From contig NW_003106597.1 of assembly GCF_000003605.2 (NCBI RefSeq), positions 112,896-162,239 on the forward strand: a DNA stretch of 49,344 bases, read 5' to 3'. The notes beneath the pieces are model-generated. The model had not been told where the DNA came from. It did not search any database and was given only the letters and a program-made list of their open reading frames with translations. Origin of the DNA: Saccoglossus kowalevskii. Its lineage: Eukaryota > Hemichordata > Enteropneusta > Harrimaniidae. This document shows positions 1 to 8,140 of the stretch, piece by piece (position 1 is the first letter of the stretch; each line of letters opens with the position of its first letter). Position numbers and translations under genes: made by a program.

Positions 1-227
1 GTAACTTTTCTTTTACCACCCCTCCTAGTCTTTTACCCCCCTTTGTTTATACCACTCTTTCCTTTATATATATTTTACTATAATAGGGTGTGTCTACAAC
101 GCGCGTTAAAATTTGCATATAACATTAGCGCGTAACAAAGTTGTGATAAAGGAAAGAGTGGTATAAACAAAGATCAGTGATTACTTGAAATCGATACCAT
201 GGCAGGGGGGGGGTAAAAGAAAAGTTA
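1..227. repeat. Foldback element with nested inverted repeats
   Basis: A perfect 25-bp inverted repeat pairs 41-65 with 148-172 (core TTTGTTTATACCACTCTTTC and its complement). Outside it, 2-17 pairs with the run ending at about 226 (ACTTTTCTTTTACC against GGTAAAAGAAAAGT). Inside, a GCGCGTTA/TAGCGCG pair lies around the loop. It is non-coding, with a C/G-run near each outer arm. The left end may extend beyond the window. It looks like a small non-autonomous inverted-repeat element. Confidence 0.7.
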
Positions 228-567
228 TATAACATTTTATTATTTAATAATTTATTAAAATACATAAGTTTGTCTAACTCCCTGTGATGGGACGCTATAT
301 TATGACTGTATATTATTAAATATATTAACGAATATTAAACCATTTTAAATAACTAATACCGGCTTATCACTGCAGTGCATTCGTTACTATGGGGATCCTT
401 TCTCGAAATATCAGCTATCTTCCGCTGTGCTCCTTCCATGGCTTTCAAAACATAATTTTCTTCTGAATCGCATTCTCGGTGGCGAGGCACAGGTGATCAT
501 GGCTCAATGTCATTCTGTAAAATAATTGCTCGCGAATGAAGTATTGCATTTTTTCATTTCTTATTAG
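228..567 (+). other. Intronic DNA upstream of first ADAMTS exon
   Basis: AT-rich. I looked for the preceding disintegrin/metalloprotease exon and found none; it ends in the acceptor for the 568 exon. Confidence 0.5.
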
Positions 568-669
568 GATTTATGTGATACATTGTGGTGCATGGTGGGA
601 AATAAGTGTCATTCTAGATTGGAAGCCGCAGCTCAAGGCACGTCGTGTGGGAAACACAACGAACACAGG
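568..669 (+). CDS. ADAMTS exon: end of disintegrin-like domain
   Basis: The acceptor is a pyrimidine-rich stretch ending in ttattag at 567; the donor is GTGAGT at 670. The 34 codons read DLCDTLWCMVGNKC, then HSRLEAAAQGTSCG, the conserved Cys pattern of the ADAMTS disintegrin-like domain. The segment just before the next exon (KHNEHR) is a few residues longer than the usual short link before the WC motif. The exon is in phase 0 at both ends. No preceding ADAMTS exon was found in 1-567. Confidence 0.9.
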
Positions 670-3600
670 GTGAGTGTTTTTTATTGGATTCATTTTTCTG
701 ATGCGCACACTGCGCAACGCGTACATGGTTCATTTAAGGCGCGGTGGTCGTAGCCGCGCGCAACGCGTGTTCGAATTTCATGTAAATAAACAATGTATTT
801 TACACGCGTTGTATACGTCGATTTATAGGATGCAGCACGACGACTACCGCTCTTTAAGTATCTACTAGTATGAACAAAACACACCAATTCCTCTAATTTT
901 TATAAATATTCATAAATTTATCAATCCAAACTCAATCAAGTGGTTTCTATTGGCTGATGGAATAACAATGAAACGTTTTTAAATTTCGTCACTGTGCACT
1001 ACGCTCGTTGGTTAGATGGTTTGATTCAACGCCAATTAAATTCATATATATTTATTAAAATGGAGGAAACTGGTTTGTTGTGTGGACAGTAAAAATAATG
1101 CTCCGTGATTATAATTACTTTATATATATTTTCCAGTGGTGCTTCGCCGGTGCATGTGTTGAAATGGAAGATCCAACAGGCGCCATCAACGGCAACTGGG
1201 GGAAATGGAGTGAGTATTCATCGTGTTCCCGAACGTGTGGTGGCGGTATATCATTCTCTGAGCGTCACTGTGACAACCCTGAGTAAGTTTCACTTATTAT
1301 TTCTTCTATAAAAGTTATTGAATTGAGTAATAAGACAGCAAATAATCCACCATTGTTAGAATATATGGTGTTTGACCTTGACTTTGATGTGTTCACAGAC
1401 CTCAATATGGTGGATCATACTGCGTTGGTGAGCGAAAGCGTTACCACATATGCAATATGGAGGTAAGTCGATTATTTTTATTATTTTTCCCATTTAATTC
1501 GGCATGTTTTTGATGCTAGGTGCTGCTCAGTTCCACTGGCAATATTTCTTACTTGCAGAATTTTTCCTCTGTCTTCAGCCTTGTCCCGTGGAAGCAGAAA
1601 GTTTCCGTGCGTGGCAATGTAGTCAATTCAACTCCAAACCATTTCAAGGCAACCTGTACGAATGGGTTCCGGTATTCAGAGAAGGTACACATTTACTTTA
1701 ACATTCGTCACTACTTCGCAATGTAAATAGCTTATAAAATTAAATAGGACTTACAAAAAATACGAAAAGTGACGTAATAGGGAAATTTAACTTTCTATAT
1801 CATAAATCATTACAGAGTCTATACGGGAATGAATAGTCACGTCAGACCTCACGGTCAACACCAAAACTAACATCTACTTAATGTGATTTTATTCTAGACA
1901 AACCATGCGAGCTTCACTGTAAACCTAAGAACGGGTTCTTCAGTACCAAACTCATGGAAACCGTACTAGATGGGACACCGTGTTCGTACGAGTCTAGAGA
2001 CATGTGTATATATGGAATATGTATGGTAAGTCAGCACGTGGTTCTAAGATCATGGTACAAATTGTGAAACTTCTTTTTAGGTCCGCTGTCGACTTTGTCG
2101 ATCGGAGCTTATCATATGAGTGATTGTCCGTCGTCGTCTGTCGTCGTCCGTCGTCGTCGTCCGTCGTCGTCCGTCGTCCGTGTCAATGTTTTACTTTTTC
2201 GACTTCTTCTTGAAAACTACAAGCCTGAATGCTTTGATACTTGGTGTATATGTACCTTGGGTAGACCTCTCTTAGGTTTGTTCATTTCATGTTGATATCT
2301 TCAATTCTCTAATTTTGGTGAATATTTTTGTCACTTTTGGTAAAAAGTGATATTTTCGACTTTTTGTTAAAAACCGCAAGTGCAATTACTTTGATATTAC
2401 ATATATAGGTACTACATGTGGACCTCTCTCAGATTTGTTCATTTTGTAATGATATCTTTAATTCTCTAATTTTGGTGAATATTTTTGTCATTTTTGGTAA
2501 AAAGTGATATTTTCGACTTCTTGTTAAAAACCGCAAGTCCGATTGCTTTGATATTACATATATAGGTACTACACGTGGACCTTTCTCAGATTTGTTCATT
2601 TTGTGATGATATCTTCAGTTCTCTAATTTTGGTGAATATTTTTGTAATTTTTGGTAAAAAGTGATATTTTCGACTTCTTGTTGAAAACTGTAAGTCCGAT
2701 TGCTTTGATATTACATATATAGGTACTACATGTGGACCTCTCTCAGATTTGTTCATTTTGTGATGATATCTTCAATTCTCTAATTAATTTATTTTGGTGA
2801 ATATTTTTGTAATTTTTGGTAAAAAGTGATATTTTCGACTTCTTGTTAAAAACTGTAAGTCCGATTGCTTTGATATTATTCATATTGTTCATTTTCTAAT
2901 GATGTCTTCAGTTCTTTAATTGAAATGTGCATTGCTAACAGCGGAGCTATCTCAGCCGATAGGCTGCTTGTTTATATTTTTTACCTGTTTGAAATACCGT
3001 TATTTCCCGTCTATACAGGAAGTTGGATGCGATTACAAGATCAGATCCACCGCAAAAGAAGATCGATGTGGAGTGTGTCATGGTGACGGGTCGACATGTA
3101 AAAAAGTGCAGGCAGAATTCAACAAACCATCTGGCCTAGGTAAATTTTATTAGGACAGGACACAACATTATTTACACAGAAACTCGAAATGATGAGTGGG
3201 AATGTATCGCGGCTCCTTTATTCTTAAATAACTTATATTATAACTCCATATGCTTCATCTCAGGTTACGTGGAGGCGACTGTCATCCCAGCGGGTGCTAG
3301 AAATATTCGAGTTGAGGAGGTAGCCGCAGCCAATAACTACCTTGCCCTGAAAGACGACAGTGGGGAGTATTACCTGAATGGTCACTGGTTTATACAGTGG
3401 AGTGGAGAGTACAAAGCAGCGGGCACTATTGTCTGGTACGAACGCACGGGAAATAAAGAAAAGTTCAGTGCTGCTGGACCGACAAAACAGCCCCTACATA
3501 TAATGGTAATTAACATCACTAGAATAAATACAGCACATTTCATGAAGGCGTGTATAATTTAGCATTAATACCCATCTGCTTCAAATCCTAAGAATTCGGT

Positions 3601-6600
3601 TTTATGACTAAAGAAACCATACAGTAACACCAATTACCCATGAGTCCTAGCGGGCATTCAGTCGTCATTTTAAAAAAATTATAAATTATTTAAGTAAAAA
3701 AATTCATACCTCTGTAAATATAGTAAGCAAATTCAGGCACATTATAAATAATAATTCTGATTATTTAAAAACTCGAACGGCATGTGCTCACTATTTGAAC
3801 GCGTTGAGTGATGTAGGCTGTGACGTGACGTGATACGCGAGCGATTCGCAAATGGAGCACGACGTCTGTCTTGCCTATACAATCGTCTTGTTTCAATTTG
3901 AATAAGACATAGTGCATGGTGCAAACCAAATGCATGGTATAAACACCCCGTTTCCGACTTCCGTGTAAATTTTATAGGAACTTGCACCCTTTTCTTTTAT
4001 ATACTAGATAATTGTCAAAGACAACCGAGGATAAACTGGTGGAGACGTGTGTAATTACACAAGTTGTAAATAATGTATTGGTGTTTCATCATTTACAGCT
4101 ACACCCCATTTCGGTGGCATCGTTTTCTATTATCACGCGCCTCATAACAATGACTTTTCAAGACATTAATAACAGATGATACAGACATAACACAACCTTG
4201 GCGCATGTGTATTGCAAGCATTACACTGAATTATGTCATCGGTTGTAGCAAAAAACTTATTAATTTCATATCGCGAAGTATTCCTATAAAATGTCCGCTA
4301 TCTTTTTTACAGCTGTTATTTCAAACGGAAAATCCAGGCATTACGTTTGAATACACGATTCCGAAAGATGAGAATGAAACGGAGCCCAGAAAGTTGCAGT
4401 TTTCCTGGGAATACGGGGATTGGACGCATTGCACAAAGACATGTGGTGGAGGTCAGTATTACGTGCATTCGAATTTAGGCAATAACGCTTAAAGCGAAGG
4501 AGTCGTCACCTGCGCATGCGGCAAAGGGCCACAGCGTGACGTTGTTTACAAACAAGCGTCTACCCTTGAATCTTTGCGTTTTTAGCGTGCGTTGTTATCG
4601 TCGTCTGGGACTCAATTCCCGCGCGTGCGCAGATGACGACCCTCCCACTTTAAGTCTCCAGCGACGCTAATTTTGATACTATACATAGAGTATGCAGCGA
4701 GTGAATTTATTCAGCTTGTAGCTTATATTTTCTGATTTTGTCTTAATAGGCTCACAGGTATCAGATGCAGTTTGTACCGAAAAAAGTGCAGGCATAGTTG
4801 ATGACCAATATTGCAATTCAACTACCAGACCACGTAAGAAGCAAATGTCATGTAATGTGCAAGACTGTCCACCATCGTAAGTATGGAGCAAAGACACGTT
4901 CTCAAACGATCATTATTTTACTTTAAGAGTTATTTGCCATTCTCTAGTCCCAATCAGGAGCTAGGGGCCCCATTCAGCCCGCATAAAAAACAATTGACAA
5001 ATCAATTGATATACCCAGCCCACGTCAATAGGAGCGCCCCTTAGCGAATTTCTGGGTCCGCCAATAGTGTGTTATAATTAATTACACATCAAAGCAGTAC
5101 ACTTCGAACACTTCCCGTTCGGGACAATTAATTCGTTTGTGTTCGTACGTGTGGAGTAATTTCGCAGACTTTGTACGAGGACAATGCAAGGCATTTATTC
5201 CACAATATGACTAACTGGCGGCCATATTTACTCGTGTTTTACCTCTAGTTCCCGAATACACCACACCCACACCCGTTCATATAATATTCAAATCACGACG
5301 GTTAATGATTCTAATCACAGTTATTCAATGTTGTTGCGTTTAGGCTTCATATCAGTGCATTTATTTTATACAATTTAAAGAGAGATGGCATTATATTATA
5401 TACAACGTATTGTATTTACTTTGTTCCAGGTGGTGGAATGGGGCCTGGCAACACTGTTCGGTCACCTGTGGTAACAATGGCACAAGGCAGCGATCCGTTA
5501 TATGTGTGCGAAGTATCAGTAACGACGAGCAGGTGGCACTGTCTGATGAGACGTGTAAAGTGCTGGGGTTAGAAAAACCACACGATTCAGAGCCATGTGA
5601 AACTCATGTTCCATGTCCAGAAGACGCTATATGGTTGACAGATCAGTGGTCAAACGTGAGTAAAACTCGTTCACACATTTTGCAGAAAGAATGGAATTAC
5701 TTGTCCCGCGACGTTTGGTGATTTCTGTGGGAAATACTTTTTAGTAGACGAATGGAAATATTGCCATACTAATAGTATGTATATAAGTATTAGGCCAGAT
5801 GTGTATTAACACCACCAACCCATGTTTGTCATTACTGTTGTAGTGTTCATCGAAATGTGGCGAAGGTGTCCAGACCCGAACAGTGAAATGTAAAGTTGCC
5901 GAACAGTACTGTGCTCTCTCGGACAAACCGGAAACCGAAATGCATTGTTTTGTGGACTGTTTACCAATCACAAATAACACTGTTGAAACAGACAATATTG
6001 AAACTCTCAAGAAACTGAATAATGTGGAGATTTTCCGCAACAACTACAACCAAAACGGCAGCCTCAGACATGGTTTCAAATACACTTATGAAGATGTGTT
6101 GCTAGGAGACGACGGTGGCGCCAAGCAACAACCGGATCCCAATAATTACGATGATTATGAACACGAAAGCGATCCTCTTTTAGATGGTATTAGTTTTGGC
6201 GAGTATGAGAAATTCTTGCGCGAAGGACAGAGTTTGGATGAATGGATTGCAAGAAGAGCTGAAAGCGAAAAAGACAGCGAAAATGATAAAAAATCTGACG
6301 CCATTTTGGATTACTATGACGGTATCGCGGTAGACGAACAGACTTTATTCAATAAGAAAACTGAAAACGAAGTTTTAAAAGAACCAGTTATCAAGGTTTC
6401 GGTCGCCAAAAAAATGTACAGGAAGGAAAAGAATGCACATATTAAAGAAAATACGAACAGTACTTCGCGGAATCAAACTACCACAACTCCAACAAGTGAA
6501 CATTTACAAACTGAAACTATTACCAGTACACACATCCCGGATAGAACTGTTGAATATGTCACAAAAATAAACACAGAACATGCATGGACGTCATCAAGCA

Positions 6601-8140
6601 CGATACAAACATCAACTACGGTGTCACATACGACACATCTTGAAGTGGGCGAGTGGGTCACCGGCAACTGGAGTGAGGTGGGTGAACATTACAATAGTCA
6701 GCGAAATCGAATTTGTCTACTAAGCGCAATTATAGTTTTATTTTAAAGCGGGGAGTTCTCACCTGCGCATGCGGTAGACGGCCATAGCGTGTCGCTGTTT
6801 ACAAACAAGCGTCTACCCATGAACCTTTGCGTTTTCAGCGTACGTTGTTATCGTCACTTAGAACTCAATTCCCACGCGTGCGCAGGTGACGACCCCCTCG
6901 GCACTAACTTTGAGTTCCCGAAATCGCTACCCAATGGAATTTTGTCCTCACAATTCGAAACTATAATAAATTATTATTATTATGAATTATAGAAATTATA
7001 AACAATTACATTCATTTCATCCTGTAGTGTTCAGTGTCTTGTGGGAAGGGGAGCCGACATCGAGATGTTAACTGTTCAATTCCACATCGCTGTGATCACA
7101 GTATGAAGCCGGAAAGACACTCGCACTGCATGCTAGGTGAATGTGCAGAGTGGGTGTCCGGATCATGGAGCCAGGTAAATCTTTTATTCACAGCCATTTT
7201 TTCTTTATTAATCTTTCAATTCTGACCGGGCGTATGCGTTGTTAACAGAATTATCAATATCTTAATATAACCAGGAAAGATCCTGGTAAAGTGTAACTTT
7301 TTTCGCCTGTTGGTTTTGTCGTCAGGACTGATTTAGAGCTGGTGCGAGCGAACCATGGACCCTATTTTTTCGTTGCTCATACAACACGCATTGCCAAAAA
7401 TATAATGTTGTAAAATCGCCATTGTAAAAGTGTGCCCCTGGTCCTGATCCGATGTTCTCCGAGAAAACTGTCATTTTGATTTTTTCCCAAATCCCTAAAT
7501 TAAAGGCCGGTGGTTGTCGCGCAGCGCGTGTTCGAATTTCGTATACACAAACAATGTATTTTACACGCGTTTTATACGTCCGTATGAGTCCCATATCGAA
7601 CAAAACGCGGCGAGACAACTGCCGCCATTTAAGCATATAAACCCTGTTACCATTGTAGAGTAAAACTTGATATACATGTTAACCATTTAGTCTTTGTGTT
7701 GTTTCAGTGTTCGGTCACGTGCGGTAAAGGTTATCAAAGTCGAAGCGTCGAGTGTGTGGATTTGTCTTTGGACGAACCTGCTACCGGATGTGACGTTGAT
7801 AGCGAGCCAGCGTCCAGACAAACATGTACATTATCAGACTGTCCCGCTCAAAACTCAGGTTGGTTTTAATTAAACAATAATTAAACGTTCTTGTCCTTAA
7901 TGCTACACTAACTAGAAATACTGACATCTATATTGTCACCTCGGATGTAATAACGTCGTAGCTAGTACGTAATTTTGTTTATGATTAATGTTCGTCTTCG
8001 TTTGTTATTTTCTCGTTACAGAGTTTTTTAAGTGTAATGGCGACAATTTGAATTCTAGGCTATGCAGTGTCATGAAAAACATCGGGAGATGCAATAACCC
8101 GAATTATCGAGCGCAATGCTGCGCCACGTGTCAAAGATGA
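568..8140 (+). CDS. ADAMTS7-like: ADAMTS7/12-like secreted metalloprotease, C-terminal 14 coding exons (5' part outside window)
   Basis: Exons 568-669, 1137-1282, 1399-1462, 1579-1684, 1898-2025, 3019-3139, 3264-3505, 4313-4451, 4750-4876, 5430-5655, 5844-6677, 7028-7174, 7708-7858 and 8022-8140 join in one frame (2652 nt, 883 residues plus stop); every internal junction has AG/GT. Approximate residues counted from the first in the window: disintegrin end 1-45, TSR1 55-108, Cys-rich 109-222, spacer 223-330, TSR2 about 335-390, TSR3 393-457, TSR4 458-510, acidic and Ser/Thr-rich linker about 510-735, TSR5 736-783, TSR6 784-841, PLAC 846-883. ADAMTS proteases are secreted zinc endopeptidases that cleave matrix proteins. 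The Cys-rich/spacer core (EDRCGVCHGDGSTC, then GLGY, IPAGAR, YLNG, IQW, GPTK, LLFQ, NPG) resembles what I know of ADAMTS7 and ADAMTS12, as does a long linker after TSR4. Vertebrate ADAMTS7/12 carry eight TSRs; only six are seen here. The catalytic HExxH exons lie upstream, so activity cannot be judged. An ADAMTS-like protein without a protease domain is a minor alternative. Confidence 0.93.
734..857. mobile_element. TTAA-flanked inverted-repeat element (MITE), family 2 copy 1
   Basis: A 124-bp GC-rich element in the first intron, bounded by TTAA at 734-737 and 854-857. The left arm GGCGCGGTGGTCGT is the near reverse complement of the right arm ACGACTACCGCTC. The interior contains ACGCGT at each side of a TGTTCGAATTT motif. 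The related copy at 7500-7632 shares the core ACAATGTATTTTACACGCGT. Open frames on both strands here are by-products of the palindrome. Confidence 0.75.
1137..1282 (+). CDS. ADAMTS exon: disintegrin/TSR1 junction and first half of TSR1
   Basis: Acceptor atattttccag at 1136, donor GTAAGT at 1283. The exon starts WCFAGACV, completing the disintegrin-like domain, then enters TSR1 with WGKWSEYSSCSRTCGGG. This contains a WxxW C-mannosylation-type motif and a CSxTCG O-fucosylation-type motif. It ends with two bases of a Glu codon (HCDNPE). Confidence 0.93.
1399..1462 (+). CDS. ADAMTS exon: second half of TSR1
   Basis: Acceptor gttcacag at 1398, donor GTAAGT at 1463. It encodes PQYGGSYCVGERKRYHICNME, the conserved core after the DNP motif (Gly-Gly-x-Tyr-Cys, Gly, Arg, Cys-Asn). 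This 64-bp exon is too short to stand out as an ORF but joins the exons on both sides in frame. Confidence 0.88.
1579..1684 (+). CDS. ADAMTS exon: TSR1 end and start of Cys-rich domain
   Basis: Acceptor tgtcttcag at 1578, donor GTACAC at 1685. It starts PCPVEAESFRAWQCSQFN, where PCP closes TSR1 and SFRxxQCxxFN is the hallmark start of the ADAMTS cysteine-rich domain. It ends one base into the next codon. Confidence 0.92.
1898..2025 (+). CDS. ADAMTS exon: Cys-rich domain core
   Basis: Acceptor tttattctag at 1897, donor GTAAGT at 2026. It encodes DKPCELHCKPKNGFFSTKL and then VLDGTPC and DMCIYGIC, the standard ADAMTS Cys-rich pattern (PCxLxC, DGTPC, CxxGxC). The following intron (2026-3018) carries the TCG-rich tract and the 157-bp array. 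Confidence 0.93.
2128..2186 (+). repeat. (CGT)n-rich trinucleotide tract
   Basis: An imperfect CGTCGTC/CGTCCGT tract immediately upstream of the 157-bp array in the same intron. Confidence 0.85.
2196..2905 (+). repeat. 157-bp intronic tandem array (about 4.4 units)
   Basis: The phrase TTTTCGACTT recurs at about 2196, 2353, 2510, 2667 and 2832, giving periods of 157, 157, 157 and 165. The last increase comes from a small insertion near 2785. Each unit carries GGTGAATATTTTTGT, GGTAAAAAGTGATATT and TTTGATATTACATATATAGG. The first unit is the most diverged and the last is truncated. It lies between the Cys-rich exons, where it does not interrupt coding. Confidence 0.93.
3019..3139 (+). CDS. ADAMTS exon: Cys-rich end to spacer
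   Basis: Acceptor gtctatacag at 3018, donor GTAAAT at 3140. It encodes VGCDYKI, then EDRCGVCHGDGSTCKK, the CGVCxGDGSTC signature that closes the ADAMTS Cys-rich domain. CHGDGSTC rather than CGGDGSTC is a form I associate with ADAMTS7/12. Confidence 0.94.
3264..3505 (+). CDS. ADAMTS exon: spacer domain
   Basis: Acceptor cttcatctcag at 3263, donor GTAATT at 3506. It encodes the cysteine-free spacer beta-sandwich: GYVEATVIPAGARNIRVEEV, then YLALKDDSGEYYLNGHW, IQWSGEY, and GPTKQPLHIM. Spacer domains carry exosites for matrix substrates. Confidence 0.94.
3506..4312 (+). other. Intron, 807 bp
   Basis: GT-AG intron between the two spacer-domain exons. It is AT-rich and I recognise no element in it. 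The stretch around 3742-3987 has a minus-strand open frame with no recognisable protein, which I treat as chance. Confidence 0.6.
4313..4451 (+). CDS. ADAMTS exon: spacer end and start of TSR2
   Basis: Acceptor tcttttttacag at 4312, donor GTCAGT at 4452. It encodes LLFQTENPGITFEYTI (end of spacer), a short acidic stretch with an NET glycosylation sequon, then FSWEYGDWTHCTKTCGGG opening TSR2. LLFQ, NPG, EYTI is the ADAMTS7/12-type spacer ending. Confidence 0.94.
4489..4653. mobile_element. TTAA-flanked inverted-repeat element (MITE), family 1 copy 1
   Basis: A 165-bp non-coding element in the TSR2 intron, bounded by TTAA at 4489-4492 and 4650-4653. The ends form inverted repeats of about 30 bp (AAAGCGAAGGAGTCGTCACC opposite the reverse complement of the right end). 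Both arms contain a GC-rich near-palindrome like TGCGCATGCG. A second copy is at 6743-6913. TTAA flanks fit piggyBac-type mobilisation by inference only; no transposase is present. Confidence 0.8.
4750..4876 (+). CDS. ADAMTS exon: second half of TSR2
   Basis: Acceptor gtcttaatag at 4749, donor GTAAGT at 4877. It encodes SDAVCTEKSAGIVDDQYC, an NST sequon, then KKQMSCNVQDCPPS, matching the latter half of a thrombospondin type 1 repeat (CxxxxxxxxxxxxYC and CNxxxCP). It ends two bases into a codon completed by the next exon. Confidence 0.92.
4877..5429 (+). other. Intron, 553 bp
   Basis: GT-AG intron between TSR2 and TSR3 exons. It is AT-rich and I see no recognisable repeat or coding segment. 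Confidence 0.6.
5430..5655 (+). CDS. ADAMTS exon: TSR3 and start of TSR4
   Basis: Acceptor tttgttccag at 5429, donor GTGAGT at 5656. It encodes WWNGAWQHCSVTCGNNGT opening TSR3, CETHVPCPEDAIW closing it, then WLTDQWSN, the first strand of TSR4. The exon ends in phase 0 just before the first Cys of TSR4. Confidence 0.95.
5844..6677 (+). CDS. ADAMTS exon: TSR4, acidic/mucin-like linker, start of TSR5
   Basis: Acceptor attactgttgtag at 5843, donor GTGGGT at 6678; 834 bp in phase 0. It begins CSSKCGEGVQTRTVKC (TSR4). Then comes about 225 residues without Cys: an Asp/Glu/Tyr-rich stretch (NYDDYEHESD and DYYDGIAVDE), Lys-rich patches, and a Thr/Ser-rich end (TSRNQTTTTPTSEHLQTETI). It closes with EWVTGNWSE, the start of TSR5. 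N-glycosylation sequons include NNT, NGS, NST and NQT. A large single-exon linker after TSR4 corresponds in position to the mucin/proteoglycan region of ADAMTS7/12. TSR4 lacks the Ser/Thr before its second Cys that O-fucosylation needs. Confidence 0.95.
6743..6913. mobile_element. TTAA-flanked MITE, family 1 copy 2
   Basis: About 171 bp in the TSR5 intron, clearly related to 4489-4653: shared TCACCTGCGCATGCGG, TTTACAAACAAGCGTCTACC, ACTCAATTCCC and GCGTGCGCAG. Left TTAA at 6743-6746; the right boundary is decayed (TTGA at 6910-6913 after a 3-4 base insertion). It has the same orientation as copy 1. Confidence 0.8.
7028..7174 (+). CDS. ADAMTS exon: TSR5 and start of TSR6
   Basis: Acceptor atcctgtag at 7027, donor GTAAAT at 7175; 147 bp in phase 0. 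It encodes CSVSCGKGSRHRDVNC to CMLGECAEW, then VSGSWSQ, the start of TSR6. The exon starts at the first TSR Cys and ends just before the first Cys of the next repeat, a module that could be duplicated without breaking the frame. Confidence 0.95.
7500..7632. mobile_element. TTAA-flanked MITE, family 2 copy 2
   Basis: A 133-bp element in the TSR6 intron, TTAA at 7500-7503 and 7629-7632. Imperfect terminal inverted repeats: AAGGCCGGTGGTTGTCGC against the complement of GAGACAACTGCCGCCATTT. The interior matches 734-857 (GCGCGTGTTCGAATTTC, ACAATGTATTTTACACGCGT). The rest of this 533-bp intron is unremarkable. Confidence 0.75.
7708..7858 (+). CDS. ADAMTS exon: TSR6
   Basis: Acceptor gtgttgtttcag at 7707, donor GTTGGT at 7859. 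It encodes CSVTCGKGYQSRSVEC to CTLSDCPAQNS, the body of the last thrombospondin repeat. It was recovered by frame continuity and the TSR cysteine pattern. Confidence 0.93.
8022..8140 (+). CDS. ADAMTS terminal coding exon: PLAC domain and stop
   Basis: Acceptor tctcgttacag at 8021; stop TGA at 8138-8140. It encodes a 38-residue segment with six Cys (FFKCNGDNLNSRLC, then GRCNNPNY and QCCATCQR). This is the PLAC (protease and lacunin) module found at the extreme C-terminus of several ADAMTS proteins, including ADAMTS7/12, and it fixes the end of the protein. Confidence 0.95.

Noticed and set aside
618-669. First ADAMTS exon starting at 618 after attctag
   Set aside because: The upstream acceptor at 567 has a much better pyrimidine tract. 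It adds the conserved segment DLCDTLWC and HSRLEAAA in frame, which the shorter exon would lose.
734-857. tRNA gene or tRNA-derived SINE suggested by TGTTCGAATTT, like a B box
   Set aside because: No cloverleaf or A box at the right spacing. The motif sits inside an inverted-repeat element, so the resemblance is probably chance.
2196-2905. CRISPR-like array
   Set aside because: The 157-bp units are contiguous with no short repeat/unique spacer structure, and the host is a eukaryote.
3742-3987. Minus-strand 81-codon frame in an ADAMTS intron
   Set aside because: No recognisable domain; it is antisense within an intron of a well-supported gene.
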